DNA from: Parus major
Lineage: Eukaryota; Chordata; Aves; Passeriformes; Paridae
Assembly (NCBI RefSeq): GCF_001522545.3
Contig: NC_031769.1
Span: forward strand, 10,036,929-10,100,928
Length of the DNA stretch: 64,000 nt
Direction of reading: 5' to 3'
In this document: positions 22,764 to 35,500 of the stretch, one piece after another
How the letters are laid out: the number at the start of each line of letters is the position of its first letter
Numbering within the stretch: the first letter of the stretch is position 1
Made by a program: the position numbers and the translations under genes
Notes under the pieces: generated by a model
Databases searched by the model: none
What the model saw: only the letters and a program-made list of their open reading frames with translations
What the model was told of the DNA's origin: nothing

Positions 22764-25700
22764 GAAGGCTGGATGCACTTACAGGGCTGAGGGCCTGGAG
22801 GAGATGCCCTGCCCTGGCTCCCAGCTCTGTCTCAGCACCAGAGGGTGCCCAGGTGTGTGGGGCCTGGGCAGGGTTACCTGGGTGCTGCTGTGCACAGAGA
22901 AACCAGGACTGGGCACTCAGCAGGAGGAGGGAAGGAGAGGAAGCTCCTGAACTCAGAGGGCTGCAGGGAAAAGCAACTGTGCTCCCCCTGTGAGCTGGAA
23001 ACAGGCTGGGGAAAGAGTAATGGGGGCGATGTGCCCCCTAGGATCCCTTCCAGATTGACAGAAGGAAAATGAACATTTCATTTGCCCTCCTATGCTGTCC
23101 TTCCCTGGAGGCTGCAGGTGCTGTGGTGGCCAAAGGACACCTGGATGGGGCATTTTGGAAATGTGCAGAGGAAGGACCAAAGAGGGACGTAGCCACAGAC
23201 ATTTCTGCTGAAGCAGCTGGCCCCACCTCTGAGCTTCCTCACGAGTGAGGCCAAGGCTCCACGCTCAGCTCTCAGAGCAGCTTCACAGCAGCCCCTTAGC
23301 CACAGAAAGGTCACCCAGCCCACCAAAAGCCTTTGTCTACTGAGAACCATTTTTGAGACAATCAGACCCCACAACTGTTTTCAAGATGCTGCTGTTTCCT
23401 TGATCATGTCTCTCCAGGTCAGCCAGGGGAACCAGTGGGGTCCTGGGGTGGGCAGTGCCTTGTTCTTTCCTCACCAGGGTCAGATGGTGCCTGCCAGGCT
23501 CTTCTGTGCTGTGTGCACACATGCAGAGATGGAAAACTAGTGGACAGTTACTTTTCTTGGAAAATAGTGCTGAGCATCGCTCACCAGACTCACAGAAAGC
23601 CTTCCACATCCCACAGGGCTCTCATGACCAGCAGGGCAGTGTGGAGGGAGGGGTGGCCTGCAAGAAAAGCTTGTCCCAGTGCCATAATTTTCTTAACTCA
23701 CCTTGCAGTAAAGAAAATAAATGCAATAAGGTGAATGATAGAAAATATAGAAAAGACATTCCTATAAAAAGTTATTCCTATATAAAGTTATTGTTACACA
23801 TGCTTTCGGACATGGACGTTTTCTTTTAAAGTACAGGAGAGTCCAACACTTTAAAAACACAGACATTACAGATAAAAGTTGTTTATAAAAATCATAAATC
23901 ATCTTATTTTAAACAGTTGCATAGAAGTCTTCTTCATGGGTCAGTTTCCTGCAATCAAAAACTCTACTGGGAAACTGGGTTTAATTTCCTCTCCATTGCC
24001 ATTTTTTTCTGTGATGCTGAACAGCTTTCTTAATTGCTCCACATCTCAGTTTCCCATTCATAAATAATTATACTTCCTTTCCTGCAGACTTTTTTTTCTT
24101 AATTTTAAAATTACATTCAAAAAAGCAACTCAGGATGCAAAACCTGTGTACCACAATGTTGAGAAATTAATGCTGCATTAAAATTGTCTTGATTCTGCCT
24201 CTTGAACTCCCAATTTGGACTGTCCCCGAGGCACAAGTGATTCAACAATTAAATTCTGTAGCATAATGCAGATAGGGGACAGAATTAATGTTGCACACTA
24301 ATCACCCCTTTCTTTCATCTCCAATGCACGACTTTGAAGCTTAAATAGAATTCTTTTAATGTATTGCTAAGTGTCACTTCCTGTGTAATTTAAAAAAAAA
24401 AGAGGTAAAAATGGAATTATTTTATGTCTGCTCTTGCCTTTTTGTGTGTGCATTTATTACACAGTGTTCCTTGTGGGGGTGTGCTGACTGCTGGGCATTG
24501 CCACCACCTCTGCCCAGGTCTGGTCACACCACGTGGTGCTCGTGCAAAGCTGCTGGTGGGGCGAGGGGTCACACACCAGAGACAGGAGGAGAGGGGAGGA
24601 TGGAAGAACCCAAGTCTCTCTTTCCATGTTTCCACAACATCCTGTCCAGGCAGTGCTGGTGATCAGACCTGGAAGGGTCTCAGGGAGTGGCTGAGGCCAC
24701 CCCAGCTCACCATCGCTCCTCCAGCTTGGACGTTCCAGCCGTGCTCCTTCTGGATGAGCTTGTTCCGTCCCTGGGTCTGGAGCTGCCCCTCCCAGCACTC
24801 CCAGCCCTGCTCTCTAGACTTGCTTTGGGGCACAAGAACAGTCAGGATCAATTAGTCTGAAAATACACGACTAACTTTTTCCAGAAGAAACATGAAAGAA
24901 GAGAAATTGCCGTTTTTGAAATTCATAACTCAGCAAAATCTAGGTGAATTCTTGTGGAAAAAGAAAATGCATTTCCATAGCTCTAGGGATTCCTTCTGCA
25001 ACATTTCAAAGGCTGGCTGCAAACACCAGCAGCGCAGAACCTCCCAGTGACAGAAAGTATTAAATGGCCCAAACAGATGGGTTACTATTGACAGCAGGGG
25101 CAATAACAGTCCTGCACCAGTCTGTTTGGTGATGTTGGGATCAGCTCCCAGGTCAGCAGGGGATTGCTGTGCTTCCTTGGGCTTTGTGGATGGGTGTCCC
25201 TGGGTGTCTGTGTGCTGCTGTGTGCATCCCCTCTGAATCAGCCTGGTCTGCTGTGGAAGCCAGAGCGCAGCGAGATGTGTTGGCCTGAAGTGCTTCCCTA
25301 GGCAGGGCTGGCAGTTCTTGCTGCAGGGGAAAAAAGTATTCACTGACCCTGCAAAATGTGTGTTAGTGCAGTATTATGGGTGAGTTTTGTGATTTGTTTC
25401 CATTTAGTGTAAGAAGTTCCCTTGTGCAGCAAATACCTATCCTGCCTGTGTTGTTTGGATTGCTTGGCAGAGATGTCACATTGGTATCAAAAAGTAAGAT
25501 GACCAGAAGGATTGAAAGCCTGGTAGTAACATCATCCAGGGGCAAGAGCATCACAGCCTGCCTGTCCTGCCCAGGAGACTGCTGGAGTCATATGGTGACC
25601 AAACTCCCATCAAATGGGGAAATCCGGTCTTTCCACCAAGAAAGTCGATGGTCTGAGCAGGAACTGGTAAGGAGGATGAAGCTGGGATGGCTCCTGTTTA

Positions 25701-25951
25701 CTCACAATTAAAATGGAAGAAATATTAATTTCTAGCCGAATAGAGAGAGGAAGACAAATGAAGAAATTAACAGATTGAGCAGGATGAACCATTTAGACTT
25801 CTGGAGATGTCAGGTTCAGGAAACAAAGAACAAGTGATTTCCATGTCACACTGGTCAATTTGAACAGATCCAAGGGCTGTAGTCATTTTTCTGGGTGCCA
25901 ATCCTCATCTTTCTTATATTCAGATATTTCTGAATCTATTTGGAATTAAAA
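22764..25951. other. No gene recognised
   Basis: A moderately GC-rich stretch at 22.8-25.3 kb has overlapping open frames on both strands, none with recognisable content or splice-consistent partners. I saw no interspersed repeat. Confidence 0.45.
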
Positions 25952-26519
25952 AGAGCTGGGTTTGGCTGGGATGGAGTAAGTTTTATTCAAAGTAGCAAGG
26001 TGGGGCTATGTTTTGGATTTGTGATGGGAAAAATGCTGACAACACAGGGATGTTTTTGTTACTGCTGAGCAGGGCTTACACAGAGCCAAGGCCTTTTCTG
26101 CTTCTTGCACTGCCCCTCCAGTGAGGAGTCTGGGGGTGCACAAGGGGCTGGGAGGGGACACAGCCAGGACAGCTGACCCAGGGGTGTCCCACACCGTATG
26201 ACACCGTGCTCAGCAGCAACAGCTGAGGAAAGTGGAGGAAGGGAGGATGCTTGGAGTGACTGTGTAGCCCTTCCCAAGTCACCACTACAGGTGAGAGAGC
26301 TCTGCTGTCCTGGAGATGACTGAACAGCTGCCTGGCAAGGGGGAGTGATGAGTGAATTGCTTGGTTTGTTTTGCTTGCGTGTGCAACTTTACCTGCTAAA
26401 CTGTCTTTATCTCAACATATGAGCTTTCTCACTTTTACGCCTCTGTTTCTCTCCCCCATCCCACTGGGGCTGGTGAATGAGTGTGGGATGTAACTGCCAG
26501 CTGGGGTTCATCCACAATA
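25952..26519 (+). mobile_element. Older, decayed copy of the same LTR family
   Basis: The segment aligns end to end with the solo LTR at 50.5 kb: GGCTATGTTTTGGATTTGTG near the start, the block around GCTTACACAGAGCCAAGG, then CTGTCTTTATCTCAAC near the end. It is in the same orientation. The terminal TG and CA are mutated, no target duplication is visible, the TATA-like stretch is lost, and the ATTAAA signal has become a non-functional GCTAAA. It is therefore an independent, older solo LTR and not the partner of the first one. Confidence 0.85.
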
Positions 26520-29500
26520 TGATGTCATTCCAAGATGATTTTGTTTCCTTATGTAGCTTCTGTGGTGATAGTTTCATGTAAAAATACGGCCTTCCCTGTA
26601 TGCTAGTAAAATCCAAACCTGAGGCTATTAGCCCTCAGAGAGGGAGGGCAATGGTTGTTGATGGCTCTGACATAAAGGTTCACAGACCTCATCATGTACA
26701 AAATGAGGGAGGACAGAAAAGAGAGAAATCAAACTTGCTCATTTTGAAGCCCATGAATCCAGATTTATTTGCCAGCTATTTAATTTTGGTAGCCCTGTCT
26801 CTGTGTGGTGTCTGACAAGAGAGAGGTCACTGCATTTACTGCTGCCCCGGTGCTTTCCTCCAGAGCAGGATGTTTTGCTGGGGCTGAGAATGGCTGCAAT
26901 GCTTTGGCCAGGCCAGGGGCAGCATGAAGCCCCTTGGGGGGAGTGTGATTGCAGGAGAGGTCCCCATGGTCCCTGCCCATGACAGGGCAGAGCTATGCAA
27001 ACCACTCCAGGATTTGCCACATGCCTGCCCAGCAATCCAAGGTGAGACAATGCTTCCCTCAGTTCACATGCAGCACTTAAAGGCTCCAAACTCCTGTCAA
27101 GAAAGGCTTAAAAAGCTGCAGAAAAAGCCAGAAGGTGAGTGGGAGCAGGCTTTCCTCCCTGCTCCTTGACTGAATAAACTGGGAGTTGTAAAAAGAAATG
27201 ACTGGTGAAACTTCCTTTGTATTTTGCCAGTGAGTTCACAAGGACCCAGATCCATTCTATTGATTTCTTCTTGCTGAAAGGTAAGCACAAGCCCTTATCA
27301 GTGGGTAAACATACTGCACCCAGGAATTTGTTGACCATGGCCATAGCAAAGGATGTAGTAAACTCACATATTGGATTATTTGCAAATTGCAGCACTGAAA
27401 CTAATCTAACCTTTCAGCAGCTCTTTTAAGTGGTATTATTATTAGCCCTTGTTCAGAGGATGGCAGGCAGGCAGCCAGTAAAGCACTTAGAGTTTGCCAT
27501 CATCCATCTGCTCCTCTATAGATTTGAAGATTGTAGGCATTTTCCTTTTTAGGAGTTACTTGGAATATGATTAGTGGACCACTTGCCACGTTGCTATAGA
27601 AGCTTGTCTGTGTGCTTCAGGAAGAAGTATGTGACAGGTATTTTATCAATGAGGGACTCTCAATTGAACAGTATTTCCATTCATCCCTCTGTTTGTTTAT
27701 TTGTGCAGTAAAACTACCCCTGCTGTTCTCAAAACACAGATCAGGATTACAAAGGTTTTGTGTTGCAATAAGAGAGTTATCCAAGCAGATGCCCATAACC
27801 TTCCAGCTCCCCAGGAAATTAAGCATAAAATTAAAAAGCCATATTTTAAAATACTTAAATTATATATTTTTGTAATTGTCACAACTATAATTGCAAGAAT
27901 AGCTAGTGGACGAGTGTCTGTTATCCTGGGTAAATCACTGTCAGGGATTAGCATTATAGGATGCAGAGACAAGAAAATTTAGCCTGTGTCTCTAGACCTA
28001 TGCAGTCCAAGTAGTCAGATTATTCTGCTTTTCCTGTTAGTTTCAAAATGTAGCCTGCTCAGCACTGGCCTGGCAGAGCTCATTGCAGAGCTGACATTAA
28101 TGGGGCAGTTCAGCCCTTCTGGTGAGGTACTGAAAGCAGGGGAATGTGATTTACAGTAGACCTCAGTTCACAGGGAGGGTTCAGTAAGGTGATTTCTTCC
28201 TTGAATTCCTTCAGGGTTGCCCATTCACTATTTCATAAATATGGACAAGATAAAAGGTGTAATTATATCCAATTATGTTAATATACAGTAATTTTCTCTT
28301 TCAATACCATAGCTTTTACCTGGACTCCCAAAAGGGGCTGCAAATCTCCTGGGTTTCACCTGCTCTGCTGCTCTTAGCTCCCAAAAGGTGCATTTCCAGA
28401 AGTTGTTTTCCTTTTGCTCTCTGATGAGCTTGGGAAGGGCTGGGAGCAGCGTTGTGTCTCTCAGTCAGCCTACAACACTCCTAGCAATGTCTCTGGTCTG
28501 TGTGCCAGAAAGCTGGGACTTCTCCTTCCAAGAGGGAGTTTGGCCTGTGGGGAGGTGAGCTGTATAAATATACCTCTAATTCCCAGCCTGATTCACCCAC
28601 ATGATGTTCTGACAGCCAGAGCACCAAATGTGGGTCTTGGTTTCTAAATGCAGCTGCTCCTGGTGGGGCAGTGAGTTCAACCAAGAGGCAGATCCTGCTC
28701 CAAGGATACAATACAATTTTCTAACCCAGACTAGGACACAGCAGTTCTTATTCAGCACATCCCTATCAGAGGTCTGGACAAATGGTTTCAGAGACCACAT
28801 CTGTGGCTGTAAATAACTCACTTCTACCATGAGATGCAGACATGGACAGAGGGACAAAATCATACTCCCTTAAAATTTTTGCCTTGTGGATGGGGGCAAT
28901 TCCTGCAGAGTAGATAGTACTTGTGAGAAGGGCAGCTGGCAAGGCCAGAATTCAGAGGTGGGGCCAGGTGAGATGCCAGCTGACTGCTGCCCCAGCCCTG
29001 GGTCAGTTTTCCAGGTGGGACACATGTACCCCCGTGAAGCCTTTCCCGTGCAGCCACGCTCCGTCTGCCGGGCTCTCCCAGCCCAGAGCCCTCCCCAGAC
29101 ACGCTGGCAATGAGTGTCTGCTGACTGAATGCACCACCGAGCCTTTGAAGACCCATTTTCTGTGTCTTTCACAGGCAAAATCCATTCCCTAGTGTTTCCT
29201 TGTGGCTTTTGGTGAGATTTGAGTTGGCAGAGGCTGCAGGGCATGGAGTGCTGTGATCCAGGGCAGCTCTACTGGCTGGTTGGTGTTGCTTTAGTACGTG
29301 CACAGACCAGCGTGTGAGGAACACAGAAACTGGGGGGAAAATAGTTGAAATCTGTGGCTTTGAAAGCATGAAGCATGTATTCAACTCCTATGGACTCCAA
29401 CAGGCTGTAAGGACCTGCAGAATAAGGCTTCTGACTGGAGTAAATATACTCAGATTAAACTTGGACAGAGGAATAACAAACTCTTCCAGGTTCAAGAAGT

Positions 29501-32500
29501 GCATCTTGTAGCTCATTAAAAGTGGTTTTCCCCAAGGCTCCTCTGAACATCTGCAGTCAATGCTGTCCCTTTCTCCCATACAATACAATCTGTCCAAATC
29601 TTTTCCTTGAATATAAATGTATTTTTATCTGGGAGAAGATCTCCTTCACCAGGGAGGGCCCATCTCAGCAGGGCTTCACATTCCTCCATTTCAGTAACCT
29701 CCCTTCCCACAGCATGGACCTTCCTCTGGCTTCCAGGAAGAGCAGCCTCACACCTCTTGGCAGGCCCTAAAAAACAGGCATCCCATCACTGGTTCCCAGA
29801 CACCACTGTCACAGGTACGTGGGAAAATCTATGAGTATTTAAAAGTAGCAGTCATATAATTTTTCCTTTGTATCCCTTGTGCCTGGAGAAGACAAATGGA
29901 AAGGAGAATAAAAGCTTTCACGAACACTGATGGCAGCAGATCCCCTGCTTGAAATACCTGGGCAGGGGCATGTATTTTATGCTCTGGTTTTCAGGGTTCT
30001 TTTCAGCCAGTATTGAGCATCCCTAGCTTTCAAACCAGGTTTCTCTGAAGACTTCTCAAATTGGTACTCCAAACATACCAACCTTTTTTTTGGAGCATTC
30101 AGGATGTGAGGCTCAGGCAGACTGTTCTTTCTCCATATAAAACTGAAAGAACAGGAGGAACAGGAGGAAAAAAACCCCTATTTTGCATAGGAAAACAGCA
30201 GTTAGCAACCATGCTTTAGAAAACTGCAGAATCTAAAAAGAATAAAGAATTCTTCACAAAGAAAGGCATTTTCACAGTATCTGCTAATATATCCAAACTG
30301 CAGCATAGGCAATTAACAAAGATATTACAACGGGTGTAAGTCTGATTTTAAGATTATGTAGATTTGGTATTAACAGAAAACAGTGACCAAAGGTCAGATG
30401 AAGTTAACTATAACAATATTTGGTGCTCAGACTATGTTTAGAAAGCATTATTTTCTGGCATTTTTATTTTCAGCAAGACTTTGGCTGAGCTGTGCCAGAT
30501 AGAGGAAAGGACCACTGAACATGTAAAGACTTCCTTTACTAAATTATTTAGTGCTCATGAAAGGTGCCAGACGGAGAACCTTGGGGACTCAAGCCTTCTT
30601 TTCATCTGCAAAACTGCCTTGGAATAAGAAGTGACAAATTTACCAAGCTCCTGTTACAGGCAGCTCCTGTTTCTGCCTGAGTCCTGGCCTGGAGCTCGTG
30701 ACCCCGAGGGGGACAGGTTTGCTTTGCCACCCTTCCCTGCAGCCCTGGGTGCTCCTGCTGGGATGTGCCATGGGGTGACACACAGTGTCTGAGACAAGGC
30801 AGAGATCCAGCTCTTCCTCAGCTGGGTTTGAACTGCTTCAACAGTCCAGTGAGAAGTAAAAAAGGAAATTGCTTCTTGACAGGGGTGGGGCTGGATAATT
30901 TGATGGACTGTTTGTTGTTACCTGTGTCCCACTTTGATGATCCTGTAAGTAATGAGCCATCCAGTCTTCTGAAGCACTCCAGAGTTGTTGAGACCAGACA
31001 GTGTCAATGGAAAGTGCTTTGCAGATCAATAAGATGATTGATCTCTGTCTATATAGTCAAAGTTAAACATAAAAAATTATATAATGAACAAAAAAGGGGT
31101 AAGGAAACCCATAACTGCCATATGCCAAGTCACAAACAGGTAAAAATTCTCTTTTTGCATTTTTTTCCAAGACAGAAGGCAAACCTGCTCAGTTTGAGAT
31201 GAGTTCATTACCACGACTGCAGCAAAAGTCTGAACTGCAGCCACTAACATGACATAACTCATTGCTGTGAGTGGCAACCTGACATCTCAAAAGTGATCTG
31301 AGTCCATCTAAAACAAAATTTGCTCTCTTCAAGCCAGAGTGGGATCACACCAGCTGGTAAACAATGGACTGTACAAATAGGGAAGAAGGACAAAACTTAG
31401 AAGTGCTGACAAAGCTCTTATCATAACCTAGAGCTGTAAAAAAGGAATAAGAGATAAGGAGTTCTCAGCCCACAAAAAGTGTGTCCATGACTGATATATG
31501 GGATTATGCCCAGGGGTGCAAGAGGAATGTTTCCCTCTCCATCAGAAGAAATGTGATTGCAGAAGCAATCTTCAGCTTCTGAGAAGGTGTTTGTAGGAAA
31601 CCACATCAGCTGCCCAGTGCTGTCTGATCTCAGACCTGTCAGGTGTAAGCAAAAGCTTTGTCAATTGCCTCTGTCAGAGGCCACAAAAGGGGAGGAGGGC
31701 TGTGTGTGCCAGCAGGCTCCATGCCAGACTACAAGTAATAGAAGAAGTTTCTGCAGGCCCTGGAGAGGGAATGTGTAGAAGGTCTGGCTCTGATGCAATC
31801 CAGACTTTGTCTGTGCTCTTCCAGAAGATTTGGGACTCCTGCAAGGCAAATCTTCTTGCTGGGCTGTAACTCCAGACCATTCCTCTGCAGAATGGTGGTG
31901 CACCTCAGGCTGGCTTTTAGCCCCAAACCAGTGCCATAGTGTGGATTACTGGGACCAGCTCTGCTCTCAAGGACAAGGTGAAGAAGGGGCAAGAGGTTGT
32001 CTGTTCAGCCTCTGAGCACAGGAAGAGCCAGATGTGGAGAAGGGAGCACTGGGAGATGTATGAGGGAGGGGGAGCCATCTTCCAGATGTTCACGTACCTG
32101 ATCTTGTGGAAACACCAGCCAGCTCCAAAGAGGCCCAGAGGGGTTTTTTTTTCACAGCATCTCTGAATGGATGATCCCAAAGAGACCCAGGTAATTGAAT
32201 ACATCATTCTGTGGATCTGAGCCACGATAACTTGTCTGAATGAAACTACACACTGAGGCCTGCAAATGAAAAATATAGAGAGGTCTCCCTGACTGTTTTT
32301 GGTAGCTTTCCACTCCAGTCTGCTCCTGTCATGTGCTGGGGAGCCCCAGATTGGACACTAGTGCAGTTTCTCAAGTCCTGCAAGGAGAAGAAGGATTATA
32401 TTCATAGCCACAGGTAATACTGAGTTTTCTGAGGTGTAGTTGGAGTCAGAAAATGTCAGCACCCACTGAAGACAGAACTGTGGGTCTCCAAAATTCCTGT

Positions 32501-35500
32501 CTTTGCAGTGTGACATCTTGTCTTGACCCAAACCTGGTCATCAAAAACTGTGTACAAAGAGGAAAAAGGGAAGAAAAAACCCACAAACAACATAAGCAGG
32601 AGGCTGTGGAGGTGAGGTGGTGATTTGGTGTTGTGAAGGTGCAGCAAGAGCTCAATGCCAGTGAAGCATTTCCCATGGGAAGCTGGAAGGTGTGAGAGCC
32701 AAAGCACCTCTAACACAGAACCAGCAGAGCTGCAGGGCTCAAAGTCCAGTGGAGCAGGCAGGGATGTCAGCAAGAGCCAGGCTGCCAAGCTTGGCTTCAG
32801 TGCAGTATCAAAACCTTCAGCACAAGATTCCCAGAAATTACCTAGGAACAGGGTAAGTAATCTCCTATCACAGAAACATCTAAGATTTGAATTAACATCC
32901 CTAGTCCTTAAATTTCATTGCTTCACATGGGGCTACTGTGTCTCAGGTTAATTGTGTGGACCTCTGATAATTGGCCCAAATATAGCAAAAGGAGATTTTC
33001 ATGCTAAGCCAACATCAATAATGTGCATCAAAGGCTGCCCTGAATTCTCCCCCTTGGTTGCTCAGTCATCTTTGATCTAAAAAATGAAAAGAGTAAGGGA
33101 TTTTGTTGTTATTTTTATTCCTTCTCCTCCATCACAGGATTGAGGTTACTGAAAATATAAACAGAGAAAAGGTGGCAAAATATTAAAAAAAAAAATGTAA
33201 AGACAAGTAGGGGAGATGAAGTGAAGTAAACAGAAAGAAATATATATAGAAAAGAAAAAAGACCCACTGATAGGAGAAAGAGAAATGCTGCTGACATGGG
33301 ATATGACAGTGAATGGGGTGGTGAAGAAAACCTGGGCAAGGCATTATGGATAAGAAAAAGGGATCAGCCCATGACTTCTGTAGGATATGAGAATGAGATC
33401 CTGTCCTCTTAAGCCATCCGTGTGCTGGCCATCTGACCTCGCTGTGATCTGCCTCAGAAGCCACCAGGAGGCCACTAAGAACTGCAGAACATATGCAGAA
33501 AGGTCTTGTGCATTTGACTCTCACCGGGAATAATAATTACTTGGGAAACAGGTGTTCCTATGTGACCTTTGTACCACTCATAAAAAGCAGAAGAGACCCC
33601 CACCATCCTCTCTGCTGGCTGCACAGGAGGAAAGGAGCCGCTCCATCCCCAGAGCTTGAGGGAGTAAACCAATGCTCTCATGGGCTAAAGAAGGAAACCA
33701 AAAGAACCAGAGAGAGGAATATGTAGAGAGAGGTGAGAAGCAGAAAAAAGAGGACACATGGAATTTTGGGGATTTGGGTATTTAAAGTCTTTCTTCTAAG
33801 ACTGCATTGGGAACTCAATTCTCCCAGCAGTCCCGAGTGCTTCCTCTTGGCAGCTCCACAAAAAGAACAACTTGCTTTTAGCAACACTGAGACCGAGTAG
33901 AGTTGAGTCCCAAGGCTACAAAATTCTGGCTCCAGGAAGGGTTGTTCACAGGCTTCCTATTCACACTTGAGCTTAAGGCCCATTAATTACAGAAGGACAT
34001 ATCCCCAGAATGGAAATCTGGATGAACTCACAAAACACACGAGGACTCTCAGGCCTTAATCCCCCAGCCTGGCTTCACTCCCAATTTACAGCCCCAGGAA
34101 ATCTGTGTTCCAAGAAAGTGTCTCTTCCTTATCCCGTGCTGTTATCCTGTGTCCTCCAGGCATTCTTGCATTACCTCTGTGGAGTGCAGGTTTGGAGAAC
34201 AAAGCCCAGGAAAGGGTTTTAGGCAACAGAAAAAAATCAAGAAAGATGGCTTCATGACCTTGCAAAATGCAGCGTTTCGCTCATGTTTGATGCTTAGCTG
34301 ACTTCTTAAAGGGGGTAAAAATTAGCTTCTGAAGAAATATTGTATTTCAAAGCAGCTCCAAATGCATGTAGTTCACTGGCCCCTCATTTCTCAGCTTGGC
34401 CCCTAAACTGGAAAATTCGCCATTTGTATACCTCTACTGGTAAATCACTTGTGCTCTTGGTTATAAACATGATTTCAAAAGTATGCAAACAAAATCAAGG
34501 AGAAATAAAAAATCAGAAACTTACAGCAAGCAAAATAACCAAAAAAAGAGAGAAAGAGGAAATTAATTCCTGAAGACGTTTGAGCTAGTTTTATAATAAT
34601 GTCACAAAAAATATTTGCTGTATTCAAATAAAACCTTACCTAACATTTCTTCTGCTCTGCATCTAAATCAAATACGATCACAAATACATTTCAAAAAGTT
34701 GCCAATGTGAATAATAAGCTAAAAAGCTTCCATGTTTTTTATTGCAAATTAAAATTATAAAGCAAAAAGAGAAAATTATGTTAGGTGTGAAAATGTGTTT
34801 GTCTGGGCATCTGATGCGAGAAAGCATCAGGCAGCATCACCAAGGTAAACAGACAAAATATGAAGCCCCTCATGCATCCCTGCCAGGAAAACAACAGGTA
34901 TGTTTGACATGCTAAAAATGCGCTTATGTTGACTTTTAATTGGAATTGCTAGAACAAACGTCCTTAGCAAACAGGGCTTTGCCTCCCCACCTTTTGTTGC
35001 TGTGCTTTTGCAGTCTCCTCAGCGGGTTCCCGCACTGCAGGCTGTACCTGAGCCTCGCCTGTGCTGCTGGCAGGGCTCTCACCAGCTGTCTAGAGCATCA
35101 CACATACACAAACCACTCTCAATTCCCCTGCAAAGACAGATAATGGGATGCACTCTCCCTTCTTCCTGTTACAACCTTCCAAGGGCCAAATCCTCCCTCC
35201 ATTTACAGTCCAGAAAATCCCATCCACTCGGGGATGTTTTACTGCATTTACACTAATGCAACTGAAGGCTAATTTTGGCCCTAAGTTATTTGTATACTCG
35301 AATATTAACTTAATGCAGGACATTTTCTGAGCTCGGTTCCTCTCTGCAGTGTGTATCAACTTACTGAAAGTGAGGCCATCCTTCTTAGCTTCCCGTATCG
35401 CAGGGAGATGTTCAGGCCATGGGCAGGGAGTTTTTCTTTTGCCAGTTATGTCTGTGGTGGTGGTTGGATGAGATTGACTTGCACTTACACCCATTACTGC

